A DNA stretch of 64,000 bases, taken from positions 22,260,001 through 22,324,000 of the forward strand of contig NC_079876.1 in NCBI RefSeq assembly GCF_029227915.1, given 5' to 3'. Numbering within the stretch: the first letter of the stretch is position 1; each line of letters starts with the position of its first letter. Position numbers and translations under genes: made by a program. Positions 42,414-53,503 of this stretch are shown here, piece by piece. The notes below the pieces were generated by a model, which made no database searches, was not told where the DNA came from, and saw only the letters and a program-made list of their open reading frames with translations. This stretch comes from Hydractinia symbiolongicarpus (taxonomy: Eukaryota; Cnidaria; Hydrozoa; Anthoathecata; Hydractiniidae).

Positions 42414-45400
42414 CTGACATAAGGGTGACAGAAATAAAATAGTATAGACCAAAATAAAATTCAAAGTGGTGCTAGTATTTAGTACCAGACCCTTTTCTCT
42501 TTCACGCCGTAACTTTAAATTATAAAAAAAAATTGGTTCAGTTTGTAAGTCAGTTCCAGTAGGTTTAATGATTAGGCTTACAAATTTCGAATGCAACTTT
42601 AATCCTTAGACTTCGCAATAGTGTTTTACCTTCTACCTCAACGTTAGTTAACCTGAGCACTTCCAGATGGGAAATTTAATTTCATAAGGACCTTGAGATA
42701 TCTTGATATCCTAAAACAAGTTATGGCAAACAGAGAGCAAGTCGGCAATTCGCCTCTACTGCGACGCCAATTCGCTACTATGGAGTCGAAGTGTTAAACG
42801 TGAATATCTTGAAAATTTTGAAAACACTTCTTAAACACATTTTAAGCTAGGAAACATAAGTTTAACATCATTCATCACCTCGGATTCCCTTTAGCTACAT
42901 ACCTTCTTTTGTGACACAACTTATCAAATATCCATCATTGTATTGATGAGTAGACGCTGTGAGCACTTCTGTACCTGCATCAAAACAACGAAACACGGTT
43001 AGTAATGTTTTCGCTATTTGTTTGACTTCGATGACAATGACAGAGGTAATTTAGTTCAACGTATTCCTTCATTTTAGTTAAAAAGCCACTCTTTGTAGGT
43101 TGGCAAGACCCAGTTTAAGGTTCCCCGATTTTCCACCGTTTTTGCCTTGGATCAGCTAACAACCACGTAAATAAACATGAACGTGAATAAAACCCACATT
43201 TAATAGAACATTGGAAAACACAGATTGGTAAAAATTTACATTACGTAACTACAGTTCTTACGCGTAACATACCTTGCAAGTTATCTACCTTGTGTTGGCA
43301 AACACGCAAAGTCAAGTGCCATTCGACTTGCGCATTCTTCGGTAGATTGATCACACATGCAATATTAAGCAGGTATCTCTTTGGAGAAAACTAAAATTGT
43401 TAGGTGACAGGTAAGTAACAATAACCGCTAGAATTTATATCGATATTCTCGGTATTATTGATCGAATTTATGTGTGGATTTATAATGTCGTTTGGTGGAG
43501 AATGTTTCTGTTCTTTTAACGTGGTATGTACCCAAAACAAAATAAATCAGTTGAGGTCGTTGTGGAAATTTGATTAACATTCAAAAATTACGTCATTAAG
43601 GATCGGTCTTTAATTTTTTGTAAGTCGGAGTGAAAAGGTCTAGCATTGCATATTTGTTTATGGGATTTGACCATAAATATCAAAAACATATGCAGAATTA
43701 ATCATATTGAGGCCGGATATTGACGGGCTCTGAAAGGCTGTCAGTTAGAACATTTGAGGAAAATTAGGATAAAAAAATTAGAATGACGTCGTCCAAGATG
43801 ACACCATTATAATTTATAAACCTGGAAAAAGGCTAAAATAGTGAAAAATAAATTTGTATTAAGAAGAAGGGTTGCAAACGTTTTAGATATGTGTAAAAAT
43901 ACTTTATAAAAGCAGAAATATGATTTTGAAAGGAAATATGACTTTTAATAAAGATAAAGAAAAAGAATTGTCCAATTTTCCCTGACCACCAGATGAGTCA
44001 CCATGGCGACAGACCAAATTTTTTTGGACTATTTTGAAGCTAATTAAAAATGAGGAAAAGTCACTCTAGTAAAATCGGTACTTTTCCACTTGTTATCCGC
44101 AGGACACAACATAAATTTTTTTATAAGTAATATTTTTTTAATATTTTTTTATAAGTAAAGTTTTTATACTTGTATAAATATTCGGCTGATCAAAACACTT
44201 ACCATTGTCTGACTTTCAAATAATCTCTCGATAAATTTGATTGACTCTGGTATTGTAATATAACAAGTAATGCAACCATAATCTCTGGATTCGCACCGCT
44301 TCGGAGCAATCACCTTCGACACAACATTCACATGGTGGAGAGATAACAACGCCTCCGCGTCAACACCGTTAGGATCGAGTTCTAAAGTGAATGGAATCAG
44401 GCCAATTGAACCAGAAAAATACACATTTTTACCAACCTAAAGAAAGAAATTAAAAACAAAACAACCAAAATAAAAAAATAAACAAACCGACAGGCAGAGA
44501 GACAGACGACAGACATTTCCACAATGAAATATAACAACTGAACTAAGCGCAATACTACACGGGTAATTACTGTATGGTGGGAAGGGAATCGTGTCAAAAA
44601 GAATTTCATAGCGGGAAGGAGTCGGTTCACAGGAAAATTTAACCTTAACGACCTCGTTTCGATACAGAGTGAAATGAATGACAAAATTTTCGGCTATGCT
44701 CATCTAGTCAGCCTGTAAACATTATATTCTGGAATCATTTCTTATCGGAATAATAACTCTTGATAATAAGTGAACACAGTGTGAAACCTAGTACGTTTTT
44801 TCTGCAACACCTACCTGCTATATTGTGTCAATTTGGAGTAAAAATCAAAATTTGTTAAATTCTTGATTAGACAACCTAAGATCTCACAATGCCCGGCAAA
44901 CAACGGCGGAAGGGAATAACTCAAAATCAAAAAAAGCCCGCAACAGTAACACCCGTATAAAAAATCCGATTACTTTAACAGCCTGACTATATGGTCCGAT
45001 ATTAGCAGGTGCCCAATACGATATACTTTGAACATGCAGCGCCTCTCTTGTGTCAGTAGTATTGATGTAAGCTTCTAATTTGAAGACAATATTTGGAGGT
45101 GATCGTACTTCTACGCAGACTCTAAGAATGAAAAATGAGTGCTGATTCAGCATCCACCTAGCTCAAATTTCATGCTGTCAATAATGACATGTGACAACAA
45201 ATACAGTAACATGGATTTCCAGCAGGGAACTTTCCATTAACGCGTTCCTACTGCAGTGTCTGTGCATGCGCATTAGGATTTTTCAGCTGTAACGCTAGTG
45301 TTTTGACAGCTTTAGAATGCAGACGCGAATCAAATGCAATAATATAGTTAATTACTTTAGTTCCGCCAATTTCACAAATCTTGCGAACGTTCGCAAGATT

Positions 45401-48400
45401 TGTGAAATTGTGCACTGTTCGCACGTTTTTCAAATGGTGCTTATTTTGTTCAGCGAATTATAATATGGGGTTGTTTTAAGTTTCACCGTCTGACATACAA
45501 GTGACTGAAAATAGGTAAACAAGAAATTTTAAATATGGACAATGAAGTGACGAAATTCTCCTTAGGTGAGGGGATATTCCGTCCGACTAAGAATTTTGTT
45601 AGACGAATACTTCATCCGATAAGGTATTGTCGTTTTTACGGAAGACTTATTTTTATTAAAGTAATTGTAAAACGTCATCTCACCTTGCTGGAGGATTACT
45701 CTCGAAATAGTTTTCATATACAGAATTAATTCTTGCAAAATCATTTATATCAGAACAAAATATATGAACTAAGCAGATATCTCTCATGTTGTATCCATTG
45801 CTTGAGACAATATCTAAAAAAGGTGAAACCACCATTAATGGAGTTCTTCATATCAGGGTTGTACATACTGCACATGCGTCATGACTTTGTACACATGCGC
45901 AGTGGATTATTGAACACGCGCAATAGTTCTATACTCATGTGCAATAGTTTCATTTAGGGTAAATCGTATTTACGTGATTATTTTGAGGGTAAAATGAAAT
46001 CAACATCGAAATGAGTTTCATCTCGCCCGAAATCGTGTAAACTTATATAAAGACTAGACAAGAGACTTCGTGTTAAGGCTGCTTAAGATTACCCTACAAA
46101 TTGTAAATGTAATAACGCATATTAATATTAATTTAAAAACAGTTTTTAATCCTTCAAAAAATTACATGATTTTTTGATTGACGATTTGTTGTTATAGCCT
46201 TAAATGATAAAACCCGTGATTTGACTAGATAATCAAGGAACATAACCTTACAATTGCTAAACCTGGACAGTTTAAAAACAAATGCCTTTCTTGCCTTCCC
46301 CAGATGATCTAAAAAGTAGAAACATGTAAGACGAATCGCAAAAAAATAATTTTTAACCCAGTGAAACACCTTGTAATTTTCCCATTGTTTCTCTAGTTGA
46401 TTCTTCAATCGTTGTTTCTTTTTTGTGCATGCAAACCAACTCAGCCAGCCACATTTCATTATTCGTCTTGCATATGTATGGCTTATTCCGGATTGCTGGT
46501 ACATCAATGGAATGACCTAATTATCAAGTTTATAGCACCATTAGCAACTATTCTAAATGTAAGTCTAATTGTTATAAGGAATTAAAATCTTTATAACAAC
46601 CTTTAAAAATAATTTAATTAACGCGATTTACTTTTAACTGACAACAGCTAAAAAACGCTTTTTAAATTTTAATTACAGGTTTTAAATAGTAGCTTTGGGC
46701 ATTTAATTACCGCGAATTTCTGAGTTAGAAGGGGTTTCCCTACTTATAAATAAATGTAACAGCAACCACTAAAAAAGTTAAAAAAAGGTGCATAACGATA
46801 ACAACAAAAACGACGACGGCGAGAACAAAAATGAAAACGAGCAGGACAAACAACGACAGCAACAACAACAACAACAACAACAAAAGTTTCGTGTTCCAAA
46901 AATTACAAGCAAGAGTTATACTGTGTTTGACTGGTGTCTTTTCCACAGATTTCGTGTCGTTACTTGCAGTAGTTGACTATAATAAAATACACAATATAAA
47001 ACAAGGCATAACAAGAAATAAAAAAAAAAATGAAAAGAAAGAAATCACGGCCTTCGTGTTTTTTATCGATATACAATTCAAAAAGCAGCCTTAAGACGGT
47101 TACGAAATGAAATTAGTTTTTAATTTCAGCGACTTGCAGTCGATTAAGAAGATTTATAAACACTGATACAGTTTTAAAAATGTTACACAAGTTTTTGTGA
47201 CTCATTGTTGCTTAAATTTCTTTCTTTTCATCTTCAGTCCGGGATCAAGCTTGCAGGGTATAGAAATTCTTTGCTTTAGCAGGTGTTCTCATTATCCGGG
47301 GTTTAAATTATCGAGGGACCTTTATGAGAAAGTGTTAGTGAAAATTGAAGGGGAATACAAAAACAATTCGAGTTGAGATAAAGTCGGCTTATTAATTAAC
47401 AATTTGACAGTGAAAAGAAAAAAGAACATGAAGCGCTACCACTAAAGTACTTTAATTGCAGCTCATTTCCACCATCTGCACTCGACAGACCCGATATTTT
47501 CGTAGCCTTTATATATAATAGCGAAATAAATTAATGCATGAAAAATATAACTATAACAATTTGTTTTACCGTTTGAAGCTTTTCCATCAATGCTCTTAGT
47601 TCAACATACTGGGCCGAATGCATATTCACTAAACGTAATGGCGTTTTCTAAAAAAAATAAAAACAGTTATCTATTTACTCAGTTTTATTAAAACTCCCAA
47701 GACAACCTCCGAATTTTAATCTGAATAAAAACAGGATGGTATAATCAGACAAAAAGCTTGTTGTGAAGTATCATTCAAAGGAAACTATGCTAAAAACCTT
47801 AAATTGCGCTAAATTGTTCTCACTCCTTCTATTACATTTTCTATGTGGGGTGTATTAATATAAACATGTACCACGAGACAATATGATAACAAGCTATTAT
47901 TAAACTATTAAACTAAAAATCGAGCACTATATTTACTGACAACCCACGGTTGGTAAAATTAAAAAAAATTGAATGATAGAATTTCAGAGCACGGCTAAAT
48001 TAAACCATACTGTTTAAACAGAGACGAAGCAACATTCCATTTAGGTCCCACAAGGATATCAGAAGTTGAAATCCGAAAACCATGAAAAATAGTACCATCT
48101 TTTTCTCTTCCAAATGCATCTTTTTGAAAGTCAGATACCCGACAGGTGCAAAAGCATCGTCAGAATGGATTACCAATTCTTGCTCGTCTCTGTGTTAAAA
48201 TTAGAGGAAAATACAAAATAGTACATTAAAAAAAAGCACATTCAAAGGTTGAGGGTGAAATGTGTATATTGTTGGTTTGAGTTAAAGAATCCTCTTTAAA
48301 CCAGATATTTAATAAGGCAAAATCCCCTTAAAAATAATAGGAAAATTTCAGTTCTAAAAGCTAATTAATTGGCATCTTCTCCGTAGTAAGTTTCACCTTT

Positions 48401-51400
48401 TTATTCTTATATTAGCATTCTTAGTGAAACTGAAGATATTTGGAAAAACGAAGTATTCTTTTAACAAAACAAACGCTTAAATTGCAATTTTCGCTGACTC
48501 CTAATAAAGTTCTTATAAACATAATTCCAAGCTCAGATCCATAAATTTATTAGCTTTTCATGTTTTTTTTAGGTTGGTAGATTGTGTGGATCTTGAAATA
48601 GAGGTTGATTTTAAAATTTCCGTTGGGTTCTTTCTGCATTCATTTAAGATAGATACAAATATTTTGTTTTGTATTTGTTTGTAGTATTTTGCAGTATTGT
48701 TACCTTTGTAAACCAATGTCATGTTGGACGTAGATAAAAATAGCATAAAAAAAGACATATATGGCAGACGCACCAGGTTACACTTGGATGTTCACCGACA
48801 AAAATATAACACCCTATTTTATAAGAGTTTTAAAGTCGCTACTTACATAACAATCCTTTTCTTAAACAAATGACAATCGAGTGTCATTGTCTCGTACTCG
48901 CCTCCTTCACCACAAACGTTTAGATCAAACTTTCTTTTCTAAAAAAGTATGTGTTGACACCAATTGTAACATCTCAAATTATGTGGGAATATTAATATCA
49001 GAGTAACTCAAGGGTAACATATATTGGAAGAGATAGATAAAACAGTTTATGTTGTTTTTATTAACCGATAGTATTTTGTTTGGGTTTGTACAACCCAGGA
49101 TTATTTTCTGAAGACTTTCTTGTGACAAGGTTGTAAAAGCAGGTTTTGATAAAGAAAAAAAAACGTTCGATTTGAAGTTCATAGTATCAGTTTTTTAAAT
49201 AGCTGCATGTACAAAGAGAAAACAAAACATTCAAATATCATAAATATAATTTTTAAACATTCTGTTAACCAAAGTGGATTCATTCTAAAGAACTCAAAAA
49301 ACGAGTCACAAAAATTCAATGCCATTTTGCTTGTTGCTCATTGAATTTCCGCGCCCGAAGGCGTAGGAAATTCTTTAAAACCGTCGTTTTTTTCTTTCGG
49401 AGCATTTTTTGAGAAAAAATCGACCCTGGGATTTCACGTTCTTCTGAGAGGAGGATAGTATTGGTATAACTGACTAACTAACTAACCCTGTCCCAAATGG
49501 TCAATTGCAACGTCACAGATTTAAACTTCGTACCCAAGCTCCCTAAGTACGGGGAAGTCATCTAAATAACGTTTCAGGCCAAAATTGGTATTTGTTTTTG
49601 ACAAAAATTGGCAAAATTAACAAAAAAAGTATGCTGAACATAATGGTGACATCAAAATTTTGATTTTTGTCACCTAAATGCTATTTTAGGCCAAGATTGG
49701 TCCAAAAATTAAGACACTTCATTTTCGGCCAAATTTGGCACAGTTAAAGTATGCTGAAAATGATGATGATACAAAAGTTTGATTTTTTGTCACCTAAATG
49801 TCATTCCAGGCCAAAATTTGTCAAAAAAATTAAACTACTTTATTTTCGACAAAAATTGGCACAGTTAATAAAAAAAGAATGTTGAAAATGATGGTCACAT
49901 CAAAATTTTGATTTTTTGTCAACTAAATGCCGTTTAAGACCATAAACCTTTCAATCACAAGACTTTCAACCATAAATGATAGGCTGTGTTTTTTGTTAGC
50001 AATTTTTTTTAAAACGCGAGTTTATTATGACACGTTTCGTTTTGTTTGCGTTTGTTTGTGCTTTATCTTCAGAGCTTCATGCACCAAAACTCTTTGAATG
50101 TTTGGCATGATAACAGAACAAATTAGCAGGTTGTCATCAAATATTTTGGTAGCGAGCGGAAATTCTTAGAGCCCCCAGGGCTTCTTGTTTTGCTGATTAA
50201 TGGCGTTTTATGTGTGCTCAATTGAACATGGATTTAAAATTATCAACATTTTTGATCATAAAATGGATGTACCGTTTTTAATATTTTGCAAAGGACGTTT
50301 TTCACCACGGTTGTTTGAACTGATTAGATCTGACATGTTATTGCTGTTTACTTGATGCCGTGTGATATGATTATAAACTTTCGATCTTTTTGCGATCACT
50401 TAAAGAGAAATAAATTGGATGGACGTCTTACTAAGAGTTGAAATGGCTGTTTTTCACGTAGTATTTCAAAATTTCGGATTTACTGCAACTTGATTTTTGA
50501 GTCTGTAAGTATGTAGCTAGCTATGTTTTAACGATTCTTCAGCGATGTTATTCGTTTGCATTTGTAGCTACCATTATGGTTCCTATCAGGTTAAAAGTTA
50601 TACCATGCTGGATAAAGCCTGTAGTTAAGGCTTTTTAGCCAATCAGCGCTACGGGTTTCCCGTATAAACCTGTTGTAAATAGCATCAGTTAATAATTATG
50701 ACATATTACAGTTGGCTGGATCAAGCACGGTTTTCATTGAGCGATGAGTAGCGCTAATTAACATTAAAATTTTTCTTCTAGTGAAAACATGATTATTGGA
50801 GTCAGTTAGCATCGACATCAAAAGAAATCTTTTGGGAACATACATGCCGCAATATTTTAATTATTTGTAAACAAATTTTGTTGTAAAAAAAATTATGGCT
50901 AAATAATAAACAGCAACTTTTTTTATGCACAGTTTATCATGAAAACCATAAACACTATCAAAAGACAGCATTTGTCCTTAAATCTCAATTCATTTATCAG
51001 ATTTGTGGACATATCGTGCTGCTTAAGCTACCTGAAAAACTCTTTAACCCAACATATTCTATTATTTCCATCTGAATTAACAGCACAAGGAGCCTTTTTT
51101 TATGGATTTCATTTAACTGATTAGTAATAAGCTAGTGGTTAGTTTACTACAACTACTTTTGGTAGTTTTATACTCCAAACTACTTTCGTTAGTTTTACGA
51201 CCAGTAGTGTAAATACTCAAAACTACTTTTAGTAGTTTTTTAACCAGTAGCATGAATACTCAAAACTAATTTCGGTTATTTTACGACCAGTTGTGTGAAT
51301 ACTCAAAACTACTTTCGGTTATTTTACGACCAGTAGTTTGAATACTCAAAACCTAGCAAATGAGCACCAATTCTTCTACAATCAAAATTAGACGAAAATT

Positions 51401-52337
51401 AACTTTTTTCATTAAAGGAAAAACATCAAAATGTATTTAAAAAAACAACACAATTTTCTTTCCCGTAATAGAGATCAAAAACACATTTAAATAAATCAAA
51501 TAGATCTTTCCCGAATTTCTTAATTATGCTAATCTCAATTAAAGAGGTCGATACTAAAAATGATTCTTATCCCTAAGTTCCTTAGCAAAAGATAGAACAA
51601 ATTAGCTAATTTCGGTAATATTTCTGTTCGTTAAGTGCCTCAATTGCGAGCTGAAAGTTACGGTCAAACCCTTCAAATAGCCGAGCTTCCTAAAAATAGC
51701 CTCGTTTTTAAAATAATTATTTTCTTCAAATCTAAATAAAATCCAACCAGAATATTATATTGCTCTAAAAAATTTCATTTTTGTCATGAAAATTTAATAT
51801 TCTATCTAAATATCCTTATTTGAAGAGCATAGAACCATTATAAATTTTTGGATGACGTCATAATTATTATAATTTATGAAATTCGGGAAAGGTGTATTTA
51901 TATCAGATAATCTACACAAAAATTTTTGTGTTGCTCAGTTTCAGCAATTATAAAACTCGAATGCTCGCGCGAAACTAGAAATAGTTTACTCATTTGATTT
52001 AGTGCGTTTTGAGCTTTATTAAAGATGCGGCTTTAAGGTGTTTTTTCTAAAGAAGGATTGGTACAGGGTCTGTTTTCTATCTTTGTTTCTTGCATGCAGA
52101 TATAGTTGCTTAAAGATAGTTTTTATTGTACTATATTTAAAAATCCTCAATCATGTGGCTTGATTAATAATATAGATATATAGTTAAAACGCTTACCATA
52201 TAAAGAAGGTAAATGAGTTAGAAATAGATATCTGAAAGACTACCCTACATTAGAAAGATGTAACTTGCTCACCATATCAAGGAGATGTGACTGCATATTT
52301 TTCAAATTTTTGCCCAAGTGTTTTGAAGGAATTAAAC
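42316..52337 (-). CDS. DPH6: Diphthine–ammonia ligase, long form with RidA domains (3' part of gene)
   Basis: Minus-strand exons resolved, in order: 52337–52273, 48938–48847, 48189–48096, 47647–47570, [gap], 45813–45684, 45121–44974, 44436–44203, 43390–43273, 42974–42903, 42413–42316. DPH6 performs the last, ATP-dependent amidation in diphthamide synthesis on elongation factor 2, in the cytosol. The first three exons carry the end of the ATP_bind_4 ligase domain (SKHLGKNLK, CGEGGEYETMTLDC, HSDDAFAPVGYL). The later ones carry two RidA/YjgF-like domains (DINDFARINSVYE…NPPAR; WAPANIGPYSQAV…VYFSGSIGLIP…NLPKNAQVEWH), as in yeast and plant DPH6, whereas human DPH6 stops after the ligase domain. Phases agree at every listed junction except across the gap, where at least one exon is missing. 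N-terminal exons were not found in the window. Confidence 0.88.
42903..42974 (-). CDS. DPH6: DPH6 penultimate exon
   Basis: The acceptor TTGATGCAG and donor GAAG|GTATGT bound TEVLTASTHQYNDGYLISCV. 72 nt, phase 1 in and out; only this frame is open. Confidence 0.8.
43273..43390 (-). CDS. DPH6: DPH6 exon (second RidA-like domain, C-terminal strand)
   Basis: The acceptor AACAATTTTAG and donor TTGCAAG|GTATGT bound KRYLLNIACVINLPKNAQVE and WHLTLRVCQHK. NLPKNAQVEW matches the family's LPxxAxVEW block. An earlier possible donor (GTAGAT) was rejected because it breaks the phase. Confidence 0.9.
44203..44436 (-). CDS. DPH6: DPH6 exon (second RidA-like domain)
   Basis: The acceptor TTTCTTTAG and donor ACAATG|GTAAGT bound 78 codons starting VGKNVYFSGSIGLIPFTLEL. 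This continues the GPYSQAV motif of the previous exon as expected for the family, then runs to CITCYITIPESIKFIERLFE. Confidence 0.93.
44974..45121 (-). CDS. DPH6: DPH6 exon (end of first and start of second RidA-like domain)
   Basis: The acceptor CATTCTTAG and donor GTTAAA|GTAATC bound VCVEVRSPPNIVFKLEAYIN and then HVQSISYWAPANIGPYSQAV, the N-terminal signature of RidA-type domains. Confidence 0.92.
45367..45410. repeat. DPH6: 44-bp perfect palindrome in a DPH6 intron
   Basis: The 22-base half-sites are fully complementary with no spacer. The centre is TTGCGAACGTTCGCAA at 45381–45396 and the outer ends are CAATTTCACAAATC / GATTTGTGAAATTG. It can extrude as a cruciform and would form a long hairpin in RNA. 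No direct repeat or transposon end was seen around it. Confidence 0.95.
45684..45813 (-). CDS. DPH6: DPH6 exon (first RidA-like domain)
   Basis: The acceptor CACCTTTTTTAG and donor CCAGCAAG|GTGAGA bound GYNMRDICLVHIFCSD and INDFARINSVYENYF then ESNPPAR. The DMxDFAxxNxxY…PPAR pattern is the core of the YjgF/RidA family. Phase 1 in, phase 2 out; the arginine codon is completed by the next exon. The exon immediately upstream, which must be of length 1 mod 3 in sum, was not identified. Confidence 0.88.
46850..46883 (+). repeat. (AAC)n microsatellite
   Basis: About nine AAC/CAA units follow degenerate ACG/AAC trinucleotides from 46795. It accounts for the poly-leucine and poly-glutamine open frames on either strand here. 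Confidence 0.9.
47570..47647 (-). CDS. DPH6: DPH6 exon (linker before the first RidA domain)
   Basis: TTTTTTTTAG | KTPLRLVNMHSAQYVEL… | GTAAAA. 26 complete codons, open in only one frame between good splice sites. Its placement between ligase and RidA exons on the same strand supports membership; the sequence itself is not diagnostic. Confidence 0.6.
48096..48189 (-). CDS. DPH6: DPH6 exon (end of ligase domain)
   Basis: The acceptor TTTTAACACAG leads to ELVIHSDDAFAPVGYLTFKK then MHLEEK, where human DPH6 ends its conserved part. The 3' boundary is uncertain: ATG|GTACTA is weak but is the donor that keeps phase 0 for the next exon. A second frame downstream (48010–48110) is also open for 35 codons. 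Confidence 0.8.
48847..48938 (-). CDS. DPH6: DPH6 exon (CGEGGEYET motif)
   Basis: The acceptor TTTTTTAG and donor AT|GTAAGT bound an exon encoding NVCGEGGEYETMTLDCHLFK, the invariant signature of the ATP_bind_4/DPH6 ligase. Phase 0 in, phase 2 out. Confidence 0.93.
49343..50192. mobile_element. ~850-bp repeat with hairpin ends and three internal tandem units
   Basis: The left end is a nested hairpin (GAATTTCC … GGAAATTC enclosing GCGCCCGAAGGCGT) at 49343–49373. The right end is GGAAATTCTTAGAGCCCCCA then GGGCTTCTTG at about 50158–50190. Between about 49575 and 49945 a unit of ~120 bp (TTTTTGTCACCTAAATG… GGCCAAAATTGG… TATGCTGAAAATGATG) is repeated three times. Related right ends (CGGAAATCTTCAAG…GGCTTCTT) occur near 29635 and 57335. 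No coding sequence; probably a non-autonomous element of unknown class lying in a DPH6 intron. Confidence 0.55.
51140..51352. repeat. ~53-bp tandem repeat, about four copies
   Basis: Unit of the form ACTCAAAACTACTTTCGGTT + ATTTTACGACCAGTAGTGTGAAT. Copies start near 51170, 51220, 51275 and 51330, with a partial copy before. Each contains a short self-complementary ACTACTTTyGGTAGTT-like core. Confidence 0.85.
52273..52337 (-). CDS. DPH6: DPH6 exon (ligase domain, SKHLGK segment)
   Basis: The acceptor TTATTCTAG and donor GATATG|GTGAGC bound LIPSKHLGKNLKNMQSHLLDM, matching the GLxPxKHLGKTLxxM segment of DPH6. 65 nt, phase 1 in and phase 0 out, joining directly to KRKFDLNVCGEGGEYET. It lies 3.3 kb upstream of the next exon. 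Confidence 0.82.
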
Positions 52338-52604
52338 CTAGAATAATAATTTGACTATAACATTTTGATGGCAACAAATGGCAGTAGTGGCTGATCGCAC
52401 AACAACAGTGATCACAACGATGATAATTAAAACAACAACAACAAAAACACAACAGCGGCAACATATAAATGACAGTAGCGACAACAGGAACTGTGACAAT
52501 AAAACAACGACAACAACACCTAGGATGGCCGTAAACGTCATTGATGATACAACAACGACAAGAATGACAACTACAAGAAATAAAAAAATCATCACATTAA
52601 ATCA

Positions 52605-53503
52605 GTGACGCTCTCTAGGAAAATCGTCCACTTCTATTTTTAATTCGTATTTTAAAAACAATAGAATTCCGTAATTCGTATTTTTAAAATACGAAAATAC
52701 GCGTACTTTTTTTAAAAACTGTCTTTCGTATTTTCAAAAAATACGGAATTCGTATTTAAAAATACGTGTATTTTTAAATACGAAATTCGTATTAAAAAAT
52801 ACGCGTATTTCTAAAAATACGCATTTCTAAAAATACCCTGTAGATTTAAAATACAAAGACATAAAAAAGTAATGTCTGGCTAGGGATCGTCTCCGAGATC
52901 GTTTCATTTTTTATACGAATTGAAAGTTGCCGTATTTCACTCTAAAATAACGAGAAAACGTCCCGGCGAAGCTTAAAGTTGCCGTATATCATTCTAAAAT
53001 GACAAGAAAACGTCCCGGCGAAGCTTTAAAGTTGCCGTATATCATTCTAAAATGACAAGAAAACGTCCCTGCGAAGCTCTATAGTTGCCGTATTTCGTTC
53101 TAAAATGACGAGAAAAAGTCCCTGTGAAATCATTGAGCTAATTTAACACCTACTAAACACAAACTTGTAAAATTGAGTAATTTTTCTATTCAGTTTATTC
53201 AACCCACTCACTTGATACACGTAATAGTTATTTTTAAAAATAGAATTTTGTATGTTGTATCTTTAAAAATAGAATTTTCTATTTTTAAAAATAGGAAATA
53301 ATTTTTCAAAAATACGAAATACGAATTTTGTATTTTTAAAAATAGATTTTCGTATTTTTAAAAATACAAAAATTTGTATTTCGTTTTTTTAAAAATACGC
53401 GTATTTTATAATACGAAATCTGTATTTTTTAATACGAAATTTCCGTATTTCGTATTTTTTAATACGAGAAGAGAAGTGGTCGATTTTCCTAGAGAGCAAT
53501 CAC
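52605..53503. mobile_element. 899-bp fold-back MITE
   Basis: Terminal inverted repeats of about 30 bp: left GTGACGCTCTCTAGGAAAAT CG…CCACTTCT (52605–52635), right the reverse complement (53472–53503) with two or three changes. Both subterminal regions (52640–52850 and 53225–53465) consist of overlapping CGTATTTTTAAAAATACG palindromes, so the two halves can fold on each other. The centre is a four-unit tandem repeat. There is no coding sequence; it lies ~270 bp upstream of the most 5' DPH6 exon found. Confidence 0.85.
52926..53134. repeat. 52–53-bp tandem repeat, four copies, at the centre of the MITE
   Basis: Units begin GTTGCCGTAT at 52926, 52978, 53031 and 53084, and each contains TCTAAAATGACAAGAAAACG then TCCCGGCGAAGCT. 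Confidence 0.93.

Noticed and set aside
43289-43390. Earlier donor (GTAGAT) for the DPH6 exon
   Set aside because: It puts the next exon out of frame with an early stop; the GTATGT donor at 43272 keeps phase.
46154-46507. 117-codon minus-strand frame as a DPH6 exon
   Set aside because: No RidA-family motif in the frame, no donor and acceptor pair that fits the flanking phases as a whole; only a small internal part might be exonic.
46740-47094. Poly-Leu, poly-Gln and poly-Asn open frames
   Set aside because: Produced by an (AAC)n microsatellite read in different frames.
52378-52608. Thr/Ile-rich and Val/Cys-rich open frames
   Set aside because: They arise from an ACA/ACG-rich low-complexity tract.
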